Source of the DNA: Blakeslea trispora
Lineage: Eukaryota > Mucoromycota > Mucoromycetes > Mucorales > Choanephoraceae
Assembly (NCBI GenBank): GCA_025331445.1
Contig: JAIWNE010000025.1
Location: forward strand, 290,818-354,817
DNA: 64,000 bases
Reading direction: 5' to 3'
In this document: piece after piece, positions 12,063-25,570 of the stretch
Layout of the letters: each line of letters starts with the position of its first letter
Numbering within the stretch: position 1 is the first letter of the stretch
The notes under the pieces: generated by a model
Databases searched by the model: none
What the model saw: the letters and a program-made list of their open reading frames with translations, nothing else
What the model was told of the DNA's origin: nothing
Position numbers and translations under genes: made by a program

Positions 12063-13312
12063 GTTGCAAGGAAAACTATGCAGAAGAAAAAGTAAAGAAA
12101 ACAAGAAAAAAAGGAGAAAAGCAATCCTTATGATTAAGCTTAATTAGGCAAGTACAAGCTATATTAAGTTTTGCTGTGACTTTTACAAAATGAGGCTCAG
12201 GGCAAGTGAATTTGGCTTAAAATAAGTCCAAAAAAAAAACTAATGTCATAGGCAGCATATGTTAACTTGTCGGAGAACTTGTCAAGTTTTGTCTTGTAAA
12301 AGGTGATTATCAGCGACTTGTATAGAAGGCTCAGTGATGCCTATATAGATGCACTACTTCTTTCCTTCGCTCTCCCCCTTTTCTTTGTATAAATATATAT
12401 TTCTTTTTTTTGCTTATGACAATTGGGCTTAGACATAAACACCAAAGAGAATATTTAGTAGATTTCTGATGAATCTATAGACGGCTTAGATATATGTAAA
12501 GTCAGACAGTGCCAGGGAGATTACTTCGCCGGTAATAAGCAATACGATTGGACATTATTAGCCAATAAAAGTGATTATTGTCGTCGCTCATTCAAGCTTT
12601 TGCACAATGTTTTTTGATGAGTGGGCTCATAAAGAACGTTACTAAAAATTACAAAATCTTCAAAACCCTCTCTCTTTTCTACCAAAGAGATTCAACAAGA
12701 AAACTCCAGTGATTGCAAGCTTATTCAACTACAAATAAGAAGCGAAAGCGAATCAGAAAATCAAGCTAGTGAAGTAAACTTCGTCTCAGAGACGAAGCCA
12801 GTAACGCTCTGCAATCCTTACAAGAGCTGGATTTCGTTTAAGGAACATTATTAGAGGAGTCAATGAAAGACATGCTCTCGAGTAACATCGTTTTGGATGA
12901 GCATTTTGAGAACCTTTTGACAAGCATGTCAGAATGAAGAAAGTCCTTCTGAAAACGAAAAAATACCCCCTTTATGGAATTAAGTTTGTAATATGATTTT
13001 TTTGGGTAAAAATCATCAGCAATATACGTTTTGAGGCATATGAATAAGTGTCGAAAGTTTCACATATATCTCTATGAAATAACTTACTTCCTGCTATAAA
13101 TTAAAGGAAATTTGTTTCTGTTTGAGAAAGGAGGCCACAAGAAGTATCAAGATCAAACTTGGTTGTTGTTGTTTGTCTATATAAATCAAGCGCTTGATCC
13201 CATTGTTCTTTCAAAAGCTTAGCTTTCTTAAAGAAAGAAAACTGTCCACCTTAGAAGGCTTCATGCTATTGCTTTCCCAGCAGTGTATTTGATAGTTTTT
13301 TGCAAAGAAGCA
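12063..13312. other. Intergenic region with possible relic coding fragment
   Basis: Upstream region of the H+-ATPase (minus) and of the Fanzor-like relic (plus). Bases 12,640-12,940 on the plus strand read protein-like in broken frames (for example LEESMKDMLSSNIVLDEHF with a stop nearby), perhaps more of the decayed element downstream. No functional gene. Confidence 0.35.
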
Positions 13313-15730
13313 ATGAGATCCCCATTAGAGGAATCAGCCATAGCCAAACAAGTATCTGTAGAAACTGCTTTGCCATCATCGCCTGATGGTTACTCCAGTA
13401 TTGAAAAAGTAAATGTGATTGAAGAAGAAGACGCTTCAAGAAATGGTAGCCATGATGTTAGTAGAAGGCGTATATTTGAAATGAAGGGTCTAATAAAAAG
13501 CTCGTTACTTGCAGACGACGATCTCACTCGTGAATCCTTGATGGATAAACGCGCTGATCTTGCAGAGCATGAGATTAATGTATGCTTACTTATTATTATA
13601 AGGCTCAAACCATATATCCCATCAAAAACTAACTATAAATCTATTGGCCACCAGCTTCCATTTATCATCCTTGCAAACGATCTTCCCCGCTGTGCCGGTT
13701 ATGCTAGATTTGATCGCAAGTTGTGTTATATGTCCACTGCCAGCTTGAAAGCTTTCCAGATGAATGCAGAGTCACTCTACTCTTTATATTGTAATCATGA
13801 TCAACAAGCTTCTTTAAACATGATGGCGCACTATTCCAACACGCAACTGATGTCTACAATCACAAGGACGCTGTGCTTAATTCCTTTTTTCGACATGGCA
13901 AGCATTCAAGCAGCATGCAAACGAAAAAAGTTGACAATCGCACACAATATCGCTATTCTGCCCGTATTACAGCATGTAAGGTTATTAGGTACAAAGACGA
14001 ACAAGCCCAAGGAGACAACAGCTTCTTTAAGAAAACAGCCTTACACCAGCAATCTTTCAAAATCAACATGGCAGCAAATCCTGTTGCTAACGAAAAAAAA
14101 AACAAAAATGTTCTCAAAAATGAAATTGCTGCCTTGCAAAAAGAAGTGAATGATTTGTCTAACGACTTGAAGCAAACCTACAAGACATACAATGATGGTA
14201 GCTTTGGTATTCAAATCAAATTAGCTAAGCGGTATCGTAAAAATTTATTCTCTCAATTTGCTGCTGCTCAATCAAGCACTTTTGCAACTCAAGCTCTATC
14301 GATTGAGTAATCTAGGCCATCTACTCCTTCTGAGAAAACTAAAGCCGGTCTTTGTGGCTGTTTGCCAGACATCTTTGACATCATTTGCAACGCAATCAAC
14401 AGACTCAGGGGTACTCAATTTGGCCAGCAAGGGGATCCGACGACTATATCAAGCGCGCCGCAAAAGAAAGCTTTAGATGGCATTCGAAAGGAGATATCTT
14501 AGCTCATTGGATTACTCAAAGAACAAAGATAAGAGAGTTATGTAGCTGTGGAAGAATGCAAGCGCAAGTTGTCTGATCGAAGATTTAGCCTGTATATTCA
14601 ACGTAGAGCTGTTACCATGCCTAAAAAAGACAAAGGAAAGCAGAAGATTGGAAAGACTTTGAGACACATCCAAAAGGTTGGTACCAGTGAACGGGATACT
14701 ATATTCAAGTCTGAAGATGCAAAGTTTAATCTAGATCCTCTACGAGTCTCTCAAAATTTCACTCTTTCTGGCACGGACAATGGCACTGTAAAAATGTCAG
14801 AATCAGTACCTGTTTCACTTGAACGATATGTCTACCACTTGAAGCTCCACAACCATTTCGCTGCTTTGACTAAGTAAATTGAACCTGAATTCCAACCACT
14901 GTCTGAATCGGGTGAAGATGTTGATTTTGCAAGCAGAAACTTTCATTACAGACACGAGTTGGCGTTGTTAATAAAAAAAGAACACAAGTCGCTGAAGCAG
15001 AAGCAGCATTGTCAAGCCAAATTTCACTACTGTCAAGAACGAAGAAGATGTTTGGAATGCATACAGATGTTTACAAGATAACAAGAATGTAGTGAGAAGC
15101 TTCTACCAGAACACCAGGATGAAGAAGGGTGATATGAAAAGAGAAGTGTCTATGAGGAAGCTAAAAGGCCGCGTGTGTGCTCGAAAACGTGTTTGGTTGA
15201 ACCCTAAAGTAAAAGCAGTCAAAGATCGAAAAGGCAAGAAGAAAGTAAAACCTCAGTCATCTCAGAAGCAGTTGGTTATTATGATTGGTGATAGAGGTAT
15301 GGGTGTTGGCTCCAAAATCAAGCGGCACTTGCGCTATGGTGGAACTTGGAAACAGGATAACCATGCCCGCTATACAACAGTCAGCATTACCAACGAAAAC
15401 AACACGCCATAAACCTGTGTATATTGCTTTCACAAACTTCAACATCCAAAGCAGCTCATACAAGTGAAAAGCAAAACAGTATATAGAAACATGAAAAGCG
15501 TATTCCACTGCTTGAACCCTGAATGCCCTTCTGTCAGAAATGGTCGTGGGGTAAGTGGCCGTGACAAATTGTATGCGCTTACTATTGCCATTTCCCGAAT
15601 TACAGCTTTGTTGTTCCAACAAACTATTTCTGCTTTCTCTCGAACCATCAGTCACTTTAACACTGAACTGCTCAACAAAACTGCATCCTTTTGTACAAGA
15701 AGTAATGTATTGGTTGCGCGCGAAGCGTAA
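13313..15730 (+). pseudogene. Decayed Fanzor/TnpB-like (OMEGA nuclease) transposon gene
   Basis: A long degenerate coding region in several frames. The N-terminal part (13,500-13,850) includes KPYIPSKTNYKSIGHQLP and FDRKLC. The middle (14,060-14,250) is a Lys/Glu-rich coiled segment. Next, 14,580-14,870 contains SGTDNGTVKMSESV with a RuvC-I-like Asp. The C-terminal part (15,270-15,720) has VIMIGDRGMGVGS, RYGGTWK and ITNENNTP. It continues in the same frame after a TAA (15,410-15,412) with TCVYCF, then C-x4-C (HCLNPECPS) and GRDKLYALTIAI. This is the order of RuvC core, zinc ribbon CxxC..CxxxxC and RuvC-III R-D seen in TnpB and eukaryotic Fanzor proteins. Frame changes and stops make it inactive. 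I recognise close relatives as a multicopy Mucorales family. Confidence 0.65.
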
Positions 15731-16219
15731 TGAGCAAGGCTGTAAGTGTTACATAAACTTTATCTGTCTTACAGTACTAAGTTTTTTTTTCTCTCTTCTC
15801 AGATATGACAGCCGAGCCCAGTCTTCAAGATAAAGCATAATGTTCTTCGTGAAGCTTCTTGCTATTGTTTCTATCACCGCACATAATCTTATTCAGTCGA
15901 TAGGAAAAACCCTCAAAAAAGGGATTCAAAACCAATACGAATGCACTAATTGGATTAGAGTACTCTTGACTGTTATCAGCATGAGCTCAAAATGTACTTT
16001 GCTTTGCGTGCGTGTACGGACAATAACAGATAAGTAAGGCAAAGATGATGTAAGTAGTGTTACTAATAACAGTATTGCAATGATTAGAGTTTGCATCTCT
16101 GAATACCGCCACTACAAGTAGCTCTCAAAAAATAAAATCAATGATGATACAAGGTTTTCTTTATGTTGAGAGTATTAAATGTTTTATTTAAAAAAAAGGA
16201 TTAAATTATTTTATGGCAG
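15731..16219. other. Intergenic, nothing recognised
   Basis: About 490 bp between the Fanzor-like relic and the 3' end of the ABC transporter gene. No supported feature. Confidence 0.4.
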
Positions 16220-19200
16220 TTAACTGTTAGATTGCTTGGCTTGATGAGCTTCAGTTGCCATTCTAAGAAGAATTTCAAATTCCCCAGATCTTTCACACAT
16301 GGATTTGAATACAGTAGTGCCTGTACTGCTAGTAATCAAATTGTAGGGTGTATCGTATTCGACAACCTTTCCTTGATCCAAAACCAAGATTCTATCATAA
16401 TCTATGACAGTACGAAGTCTATGAGCAATACACAACAGAGTGGAATGTGTGAATTCTTCACGTATTGTGCGCTGAATCTTTGCATCCGTATCAAAATCAA
16501 CACTAGCGGTAGCTTCATCCATCACGATAAGCTTACTATTCCTCAACAAAGCACGGGCGAGACAAAGAAGCTGACGCTGACCCTGAGAGAAGTTATTGCC
16601 GCCATCGCTAACTTTTTGAGTAAGGCTTGTAATTGCTGAATACTGTTCTTCACCATCAACAGTTGGTGCTCTCGAAGTGCTGCTAGGTGTAGATCTACCA
16701 CTGCGAAGATGCTTTAAGCGGTTTGATGGCTTGGATATGTGCGCACGTTCAAGAGACTCCCATACTTCTTCATCAGTATGTTCGTCAAAGGGGTCAATGT
16801 TAGATCGGATAGTACCAGAGAACAAGACAGCATCTTGAGGAATGATAGTGATTTTAGAGCGAAGATCATGCAAACCAATTTTCGATATATCAATGCCATC
16901 GATGGAAATAGAGCCGCCATCTGCTTCAATCAAACGGAAGAGACTCAAGGCCATGGTACTTTTGCCTGATCCAGTACGGCCAACGATACCGATCTTCTCA
17001 TGAGGCTTAGAAGAGAATGAAACATGATGCAAGACAGGGTCTAACTCAGGAGCATAACGAACCACAAGATTCTTGACATCAATGACAGCATCGGTTGGCC
17101 AAGAAGCGGGAGGACGGTGATCCTCAACAAAGGCAGGAGGCTCCTGTTCAATCTCAAGATATTCCTGAACTCGCTCCACAGAGTTTAAGTCCATTTCGAC
17201 AGTCGTGTATTGTCTGATAAACCAATAAATATTTGCCAGGAAACTACTTGCATAGAACAAAGATATACCAGCCATACCAGCATCAATCTTATTGATGTTG
17301 ATGATAAGGAAAACACCAGTAAACAGAGTTACAAAAGCTCCACAGAATTCAACCCTGGCATATAGCCAGCGATTACTCATCCAAACGAGATAGAAAGGTG
17401 CAATGTAATGATCAATCTTGTCACACACTGTACGCATAAATTCTTCTTGTACGCCATAAGCTCTGATGGTAACAATGCCACTCAAGGATTCTGTAAAATG
17501 TGAATAGATGGGAGAGCGACTCACTGAGTTCAAGCGCTTTAGTTCGCGAGAGATGCGAAGGTAGAAGATACCAATGAGGAAGTAGACGCCACCTATAAAA
17601 TAAATTGAATTAGTCTACATGCTTTACAACCAACAAAATAATTGCATGTACTTACTGACTGCAACAGCGACAATAAGAAACTGAGGTGTTATAGAAGTAA
17701 TGATAGCAGTAGATGCAATGATTGAAGTAATGCATTCAACTAGAAGACTTGCATTACGAGAAATCTGCAGATCGATAGTTGAAATATCTTTACCAAATCT
17801 GTTCAGGATGCGTCCAACTGGGGTAGTGTCAAAGAAGCGCATGGGTGCATACGTAACGCGTTCTAACATGGCACCAAATAATACACCAGCACCACGAACA
17901 GTACCCCATGATATCAGAACACTTCTCAGGGAATCCACTAGAACATAACCGAAGCTAAGGGCAAGGTAAATACCAATATAATAATCAACATTGACTGGTG
18001 ATTTTTCTTCAAAGACCCACGACTTGAAGATAGCTTGTTTTTGAGTAGCAGTTTCCAACGCATTGACTACGCTTTGCGCAGCAGGATAATGAGTGAACAT
18101 GATACTGTACTGAGGGGTTTCTTCCATCACAGCACTAAAGGAATTGTTATCAGAGGAGCTATAGGCTGCCGACCAGATTCTTAGCCACCAGTTTTCTCCA
18201 AAAACTAGAAGTCGACAAAAGACGTAAGCAAAGATAACTAAAGTCCAGTAGAACCATCCACCACAGGCTGAGAGATACGTAGAATACACTTTAAGCTTAA
18301 CTTGTCCCTTTTCAGAACTCTCTTCTTGAATTAGCTTTTGGGCTTTCTTTTCGCCATCCAAGTCAAGATCAATATTCATATCCATACTGTCATCATCGAT
18401 GATTTCTTCAATGTTATCTTCAACAGCTTTGTTTTCATCCTCTTGATCTTCAGCACCCAAATACTTGGCTAATTCACCAGTATGTCTCAAGTGCTCAACA
18501 GTATCATGAGCAACAACGTTTCCATTCTCGATCTTGACAAAGAAATGGGCTCCAGGAAGACATAATTTGACTTGATGTGTTACTAGAACAACAGTACGGC
18601 CTTTAAGCAGACTTCCTGTTAAGCAATGCTTGTAGATATGCTTTGAGGTATGAGAGTCAACAGCACTAAGACAGTCATCCAAAAGAACAGTCTTAGCATG
18701 CGAATAAACGGCACGTGCCAAGGAAACTCTTTGTTTTTGACCACCTGATAGGGATATACCTTTTTCACCAATCTCTGTACGATCTCCATCAGGTAAAACT
18801 TGTAGATCCTTGATTAAAGCACATTGAAACAAAACCTTCTTGTATCTGTCGACATCAAATGGCAGTCCAAACAAGATGTTATCACGGATAGAAGCGTGCT
18901 GAAGGAAAGGCTGTTGTGCAACGTAAGCAACCTTGTTCAAATACAAGTCTGGGTAATCGGGATCGATGATTGAGATGTTTTCCTTGTTAAGTACAGTTCT
19001 GGATGGCAGGTAAACACGCCCAGACACTATGTCCATTTCGCTCAAGAGAGCATAGAGAAAACTGGTTTTGCCACTGCCTGTAGGACCACACACGATACTC
19101 AATTTGTTTGTAGGAAAGTCGAACTGAGGAACGAAGAGTCGGAACTTCTTGTGAGCAGTTTCATCAGAAACAGTAGATCCTGTTAAGCTTTGAGAATTCC

Positions 19201-21386
19201 CTTGCTCTTCATCAGTAGGAACATCTGTATAAGGCGCTTCTTTCACCTTTTCAACATGCCATTCAAAGACTGACTTTTCAAAACCGGTACGGGAGAGAAC
19301 AACATGAGGTGAGACACCTTCAGGGACTTGAATGGGCTCAGAGTTGATATTTTCATCTACTTCAGGTTCTTCCAAATAGTTGCTGATACGTTTTAGGTTG
19401 GTATAGGCCTCAGTAAGGGTCATGATAGTTTCAGGAACAATGATAAGTGGCTCACGTAGCATTTCAAATAATGTAATGCTGACGAAAGCAACACTGGCAG
19501 TAAGCTCGTTACCGGCTACTTTGGTGTACCAAACGAATGTGCATGTGGTGACCAAGACAGGTACAAGCAAGAACACGATGCGTACAGATACATCACCAAT
19601 GATGACCAGGATCAACTTCTTGAGCTCCTTATTACGCGATTCAGAGACTTTTTCTATCCAGTTCTTTTCCCAAGCAAAGTACTTGATCATTCTGATGCCT
19701 TGTAACATCTCATTCACAAGCTCATTACGGCTATCTTGCGCAGCATTATGGGCCAAAAAGTTCTTGGTCATCCTGTTTGTAAGGTAACTTGAGATTGGTA
19801 AGGTGATGATCATAACAGCAAGACCAACAAGAGCAGCATGGCCTAAAAGATTGTACAGATAGAATAAGGAAACAACCACTTCAACTGGTGCACTATAAAA
19901 CATCTATATAGAAGGTTGTCAATATTTGAATACCAACAGAGTCGACCCTTTTCTTACATGAGAATAGGATGGAATATCAGCTAAGTGTTGAGCATCTATA
20001 CTCATCAAATTGGTAATCTTTCCAATGTTACTAAACGATTGATCATCATCTCCTTCCTTTTTGACTTCATTTCCCTCCTTCTCTTCTTCATCATTTCGAG
20101 AGCTTCCTACTCTACCAAGCATGTCTTTTCTTCTCAAGGCTTTGTTGAAAATTTCAGCATCCAACATACTGATGCACCGAATGTTCCATCGACGGCCAAC
20201 CCATAACTGAATCGAATTACACAAAAGTTTGATTATAGCAACCAAGAACATTCCCAAAGCATACAGGTAAGCTATCTGAATCGATTCTCGGTTTTCGCCC
20301 TTTTCGAAATACTCCAACAGCTTTTGTTGAAAAAAAGGTGCAAGGTAGGCGACAAGACAAGCACACAGACTGAAAATAAACTGAATCCATATCTCTTGTT
20401 TGTTGGATCTGTAGATACGGCGAAGAACTTTTGTGCGACTCAAAAAGGTTTTTGCGCTTACATAGTCAGCATAGGCATTGCGAGATAAATGTTGAAATGT
20501 CATGGCATAAATGTTGCTTCTGTCAACGGTGTTTCTAAATCCAAATACAATTAAGGGGTTCATCTAGACATAAATCAGTTTTTAAAAAGAGCATGACTAT
20601 TCCATGTATTGACTTACCCATTGAAAAGCAACCCACGAAAAAATACTGGCAGTTGATTCAGGACTGAGCAAACGATCCTATTCAACAGAGAAAACATTAG
20701 CCTTACTCGCCTTTTTTTCTTTCAAGCATCCTTACATTAATATATACAGAGCCTTCCTTGATTTCGAGTTTTTCATATGGCTCAACTTGAAAATCCTTTG
20801 GATGGTATGGCTGTGACGTGGAACCTGCAATAACAAAAAGCAAAACTGTAGCGACACAGTATGAAATATCCCAAAAATCGATATTGGATCCTAATGCTAA
20901 CAATCTGTAGATGGATTCAATAGAAAGAAAACCATAAACGATACAGAAAGTGTAATTGTAACCACGTTCTCTATAATGATTCATAGTAGGCGATGTAAAA
21001 GACAGAATGAGGAGAGCAAACTACAACCATAGCCATTAGAATGTATATCCTCTGCTGTATTTGTTATGACTCACCCAATTAACAAAATAGATGGCTAGTG
21101 TGAAAGGGTCATAAAATTGCTTGTCGACAGGATCGAATGAATGTTGGATAAAAAGATACAGCGATCCAGCAACTACAAGCCCATTTAATAGGAGGAGCAA
21201 CCGTCTTCTCTGTTTCAAGGACACAGTAACCGAAAGGATCTCTGGAGTAATTTGGTATTTTGTGGCATACTTCTTTTTTATTAAATGCAATGTACACAAA
21301 CTTGTGAGGAGCAAAGGCGAAACTGTGCTAGCAATTCTAATCAGGCAAATGAGACGATTGTTTAGTATATATTTGTTTGCACTCAT
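16220..21386 (-). CDS. MRP/ABCC-type ABC transporter
   Basis: Full-length multidrug-resistance-associated transporter, 1,627 residues over six exons: 21075-21386, 20736-21020, 20618-20677, 19958-20563, 17656-19903, 16220-17592; introns of 54-63 nt. The N-terminal TMD0 region with about five helices precedes ABC transmembrane domain 1. NBD1 has Walker A GPTGSGKTS, signature LSGGQKQRVSLARA and Walker B VLLDDCLSAVD; NBD2 has GRTGSGKST, FSQGQRQLLCLARAL and LIVMDEATASVD. An acidic linker (DDDSMDMNIDLDLDG) separates the halves. Asp instead of Glu after Walker B in NBD1 is the usual ABCC degenerate site. Fungal members sit in vacuolar or plasma membranes and export glutathione conjugates, bile-acid-like compounds or metals; the substrate is not readable here. 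Exon 2 must end at 20736, before GTAAGG, to keep frame into DRLLSPESTAS. Confidence 0.93.
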
Positions 21387-24300
21387 TACCTTAATGCATC
21401 ATTTTGCGAGAATGAATTTTCCTAAAGTGAAAGCTTAGTCTCTGTCTGAAATTGTATCAACTTCTATTCGTACCATAATTTCGACTTTCTGAGCAGCTAC
21501 CTAGGCGGAACTAAAAATGCTGGCACTGTATTCTTGTCGAGAAAAGCAAAGAAGAAGAAAAGTGCTTAGATGGTTGCGACAGGGACATATTTTTATAGGG
21601 CCATCTATGTTGTACAAGTATACAATCTTTGCTAAACAAAGTAATTCTTTCCCAAAAAGAAAGTTGAAGTAATTGAAGCTAGTGTCTGTCCTGACCGCAG
21701 TATTGAAACAGGATGTTTGGACATTATCTCTTTGTCTAATGTTACACATATTCTACCTATATACAGTCATATAATCTTTATTTAGCTAAATAGAAAAAAA
21801 TTCGCCTACACTTGACCATATAGAAAATATTCAATCACTGCTATATTGGATACAGTTCTCTTGTGCAGTTTGTCTCTTGAATCACGATCAATAGCTACCA
21901 GAGGCATTGAAAGTTTGTTTTTGGTCAAAATGACTTTTGTAATACTCATTTATAGTCTGTAGATCTAGTATTCCTTTTTTGTAACTATTGTGTTGTTTTC
22001 TCAAGCCTACTAAAAAGGAAGTACATGACTACAAGAAACCAGGATGTTGGCATTATTTTGCTCTATATACATACACGCTCAAAATGAGGCACAGCTTCAG
22101 CAATAGCCAATGATATCGAGTTACAGACGCCTATTGATAAATGAACAAAGCTTTGTGTATATATTTGCTTAAATCGATATTAGAATACGCTCTCTAAATT
22201 TGATGAGAAAACGGAAAGTATCAATAGAAAGACAAGTTTGAACACCTAGCTGATATCCATGTTTATGGTTTAAGGCTGTGCGTATGTGCCCTGTTACCAG
22301 CTTCTTATCGCTGTTGTCAGCCAGGTCACAACTTAATAGAGTTTAAGTTTGAAGATAAACAAGAGAAGCCAATCAGGTGGCAAAGTTTTTTTTTTTTTTT
22401 TTTTTGGAAACCTGTGTACCTAGAGTTTGAATACTATGAAACAAGCCACAAAAATACACTTTTCTCATTATCCTTCAAGCACTTTTTTTTATAAACGCGA
22501 ATAAATTTCTTTTTATTGCCCACTTCTAACCTAGCAATCACCTTTCCACGCACCATTTTCATTTTCTTTAGTTTCTAAGATGGATATAATCCGTCGCAAA
22601 AAGGGGGAAGGGAAAGGGAGTTATACTAGTAAACTAGTAAACCAGCAAGCCAGAAAAGCACCGCTAACGCGATTATTCTAAGAAGCCCTCAGAAACTGCC
22701 TTAGAGTAAAAAAGCAAACCAGATGGCGAATTATTGATTGAGGAGATAAGTGGAGAGGAGAGCCAAAAGTGTTAGGAACCTTGGAAAGGAGAACCCGAGA
22801 AACAAGAGTATAGCTCTCCAAACAATATATAAAAAAAAAGAAATGCTAACTCGGCAAGATTTAAAACAAGACATCTTCATGAAGCGAAGAAAGAGTTTCA
22901 CCTTATCCCTTTCAGCACAACACTCGAGAAACATAATCAACACCTAATACCTATACCTATGATAATAAACAACAAAAAAGTTAGAACTACAGAGAAAAAA
23001 AAACAAGTTCAAAGGAAAAGCTTATTTAAAGAGGCAGTAATGACCAATTGAGACATGCCGTTTTGTTCACATTGCTTAACCAATACGGATGCGCTATTCT
23101 TTTTATTTAAAGCTATGAGCCAATTGGCAGACAAAGAATGTTAAAAAAACTACTTCAAAGACCAAATCTCAAAATGAGAAGCATATTGAAATACTTGTTA
23201 TTGAGTTCTGTAATGAACACGAGGATACTTTTGACAAGTATAACCATTTTATCGGCTGGGCGCTGACAGAAGCTTATTTTTCATTGTGTGTTTGTAAAGC
23301 ATATTAGCCGCATTACTGATCAATGTTCTCGTTGTCTAATATATTAATTGCTGTTTATTCTCTGCGTAGACTAGTCTATATCAATGTACGCCTTGGTTCT
23401 TTGATAATACAAAAAAACCATATCCCCTTTCTCAGTGTGCAAATAGAAAAGATTGACATAGATCACGTATATGAAAGTGATTTTTATTTGCTGCACGTAT
23501 CTTTGAGAAACAAAGAAAGCGGTACTCAACAAAGAGACATCTAAAAAAAATGAAAAAGAAGGAGATATGAAGAAAAGTAAGTTAAGCTAAACAATACATA
23601 AAGCAAAAGTGCGAGACTGATTTTCGCTCAAACATGTAAAAAGTAGACAGTACTAAGACTTGGTTTGATACTCTTGTTGGCAAATTTCATCGGCTCAATG
23701 TTCTTGTGTATGCCTAGACTGATTGATGTTCTTTTGGTGTACCAAATTGCTGTGTATAGTGCTGATGATTTCTGTACATTTTTTCCTATCTTGTCTCGAC
23801 ACAATGATACATTCTGTACAATAGGTAAAAAGCATTTGCATTTGGTACTTCAACACCTGACAGTAACCATTGAGTTACACTGAGCATGAAAAGATCAATG
23901 AAGCCTATTTAGTCTCATAGTCAATGCAGTTCATGCTAAGACCGTAAAATATTCAGACAAAAGCGATACATAAAGAGCCTTCTGGAAACACCGCTTGCCA
24001 TTCAAATAGGTAATTCGCTTAAGCAAATAAAGCTTTTGATTGCAAATTAACAGTCATCAGATATTGTCTTTAAAGTTGTTTAATTTCTTTACGCTCTTTT
24101 CTTTATTGATCTCATTCGAACATAAACATATTCTTTGTTTCATAAACAAACAGCTGAAATTCCTGACAAACTAACTTTAGTCTACATCGATTATGAATAT
24201 TTGAATAGCAGCGAAATATAGGAAATTGTATCAAGGAAAACAAAAAAGTACTGCTAACTAAAAGCTCTAGATCAGATAATTAAGTAAAGAATCTCAAAAC

Positions 24301-24532
24301 CTACAACTCAGAAAACAGAGTGTTTGGGAGGGGGTCATATACTCTTCAAAGGGTAATGACTAAAAACGGCATGCCAGAATGGCACGCCTGTAGTAGTATT
24401 TGAACAATTTGATTTTCAAAAATAAAACGAATAATTTCCGAATAAAGTGTACGATTGGCATGCAGTCACGCATAGTCTTTCACCTTTTTTTTTCGCGATC
24501 TTTAATGAAACAAGTTCATCACTGTAAATATA
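21387..24532. other. Long intergenic region (3.1 kb) with possible relic
   Basis: No intact gene. A promoter-like stretch (T run 22,387-22,405, pyrimidines to 22,578) leads to ATG at 22,579 and a 34-codon frame. Bases 22,700-23,040 on the plus strand read coding-like in one frame with two stops (GELLIEEISGEES, EPWKGEPEKQEYSS, HLHEAKKEFHLIPFSTTLEK). This may be a dead gene or transposon; I do not recognise the family. The remaining short frames (21,501, 23,323, 23,665) look random. Confidence 0.4.
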
Positions 24533-25570
24533 ATGTCCTCGACAATAGCCACCGACAATTTCGAAATCTTTAGCAGAATCCAACCTCATGAATACTTGAA
24601 ACGATTTTTGGGACAGAATGTTCGTCCTGACGGTCGTCTTCTGAACGAGTTTCGAAAAACCATGATCACTTCAGGTGCCATAACAACAGCCGATGGTAGT
24701 GCTATGGTTCGTCTAGGCGGCACAACAGTTGTCTGTGGCATAAAAGCTGAAGTATGCGAGCCCAAAATAGAAGCACCTGGTCAAGGCTATTTGGGTAAGC
24801 GCAAGAAAATAAAAACAGGATGAAGCTATTATCTGATCAATGACTGTTTGTCTCTTTTATAGTACCTAATGTTGAACTATCACCCTTATGTTCACCTAAA
24901 TTTAAGCCTGGACCACCTTCAGAAAAAGCACAAGCTATTTCTGAATTCATCAATCAATTGTTTATAAAGTAAGCTGCTTCTTTTTTTTTTCCTAAGGAAA
25001 GACTCATATTTATTCTTTTCTACCTATCAGATCACACGTCTTTCCTTTAGAGAGCTTATGTATTGAAGAAGGAAAGGCTGCTTGGGTATTATATGCTGAT
25101 ATCGTATGCATAAACTATGATGGCAACATTTTGGATGCAAGTTTATTAGCTTTGACTACTGCTTTAAAGAACTGTAAAGATTGATTGATGGAAGCAATCC
25201 CCTTCTTTTCATTTAATAACATGATCTCTCTAAATTTGTAGTAAGGCTACCCAAGGCAGAATTATCGCCTTCTTTAGTTGTTGAAGCAGATCCAGCACAA
25301 CTCTTGGAAACAATTGAGCTTACACGATTCCCAGTGGCTTCTACTTTCAGCGTTTTCAATAATCCAGATGTGGTCCTGTCAGATGCAAATGATACTGAAG
25401 AAAGCTTGTCTAGAGAAATTGTCACTGTGATCATGGATTTGGACCACAACCTCTACAAAATATACAAGAATGGAGGTACAACGGTGAGTGTAAAGACCTT
25501 GAAGGAATGCATTCAGTATGCCCGTCAAAGAACAGATCAAATTAAACTACTTGTTCAAGAAGCATTGTAA
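24533..25570 (+). CDS. RRP43: Exosome RNase PH-like subunit Rrp43/EXOSC8
   Basis: Ring subunit of the eukaryotic RNA exosome (3'-5' RNA processing in nucleus and cytoplasm). Four exons: 24533-24794, 24863-24968, 25031-25173, 25242-25570, giving 279 residues. The N-terminus has the family signature [15 protein letters not shown], followed by [19 protein letters not shown] and [16 protein letters not shown], where the RNase PH catalytic residues are replaced. The C-terminus has [19 protein letters not shown]. This combination separates Rrp43 from Rrp42/Rrp45. Introns are 61-68 nt. Confidence 0.94.

Noticed and set aside
12062..12104. Upstream TTG start adding 14 hydrophobic residues to the H+-ATPase
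   Set aside because: P-type ATPases have no signal peptide; the ATG at 12062 gives a normal hydrophilic N-terminus.
20678..20706. 29-nt intron in the ABC transporter
   Set aside because: Too short and breaks frame; the donor at 20735 gives a 58-nt intron and keeps the MRP sequence in frame.
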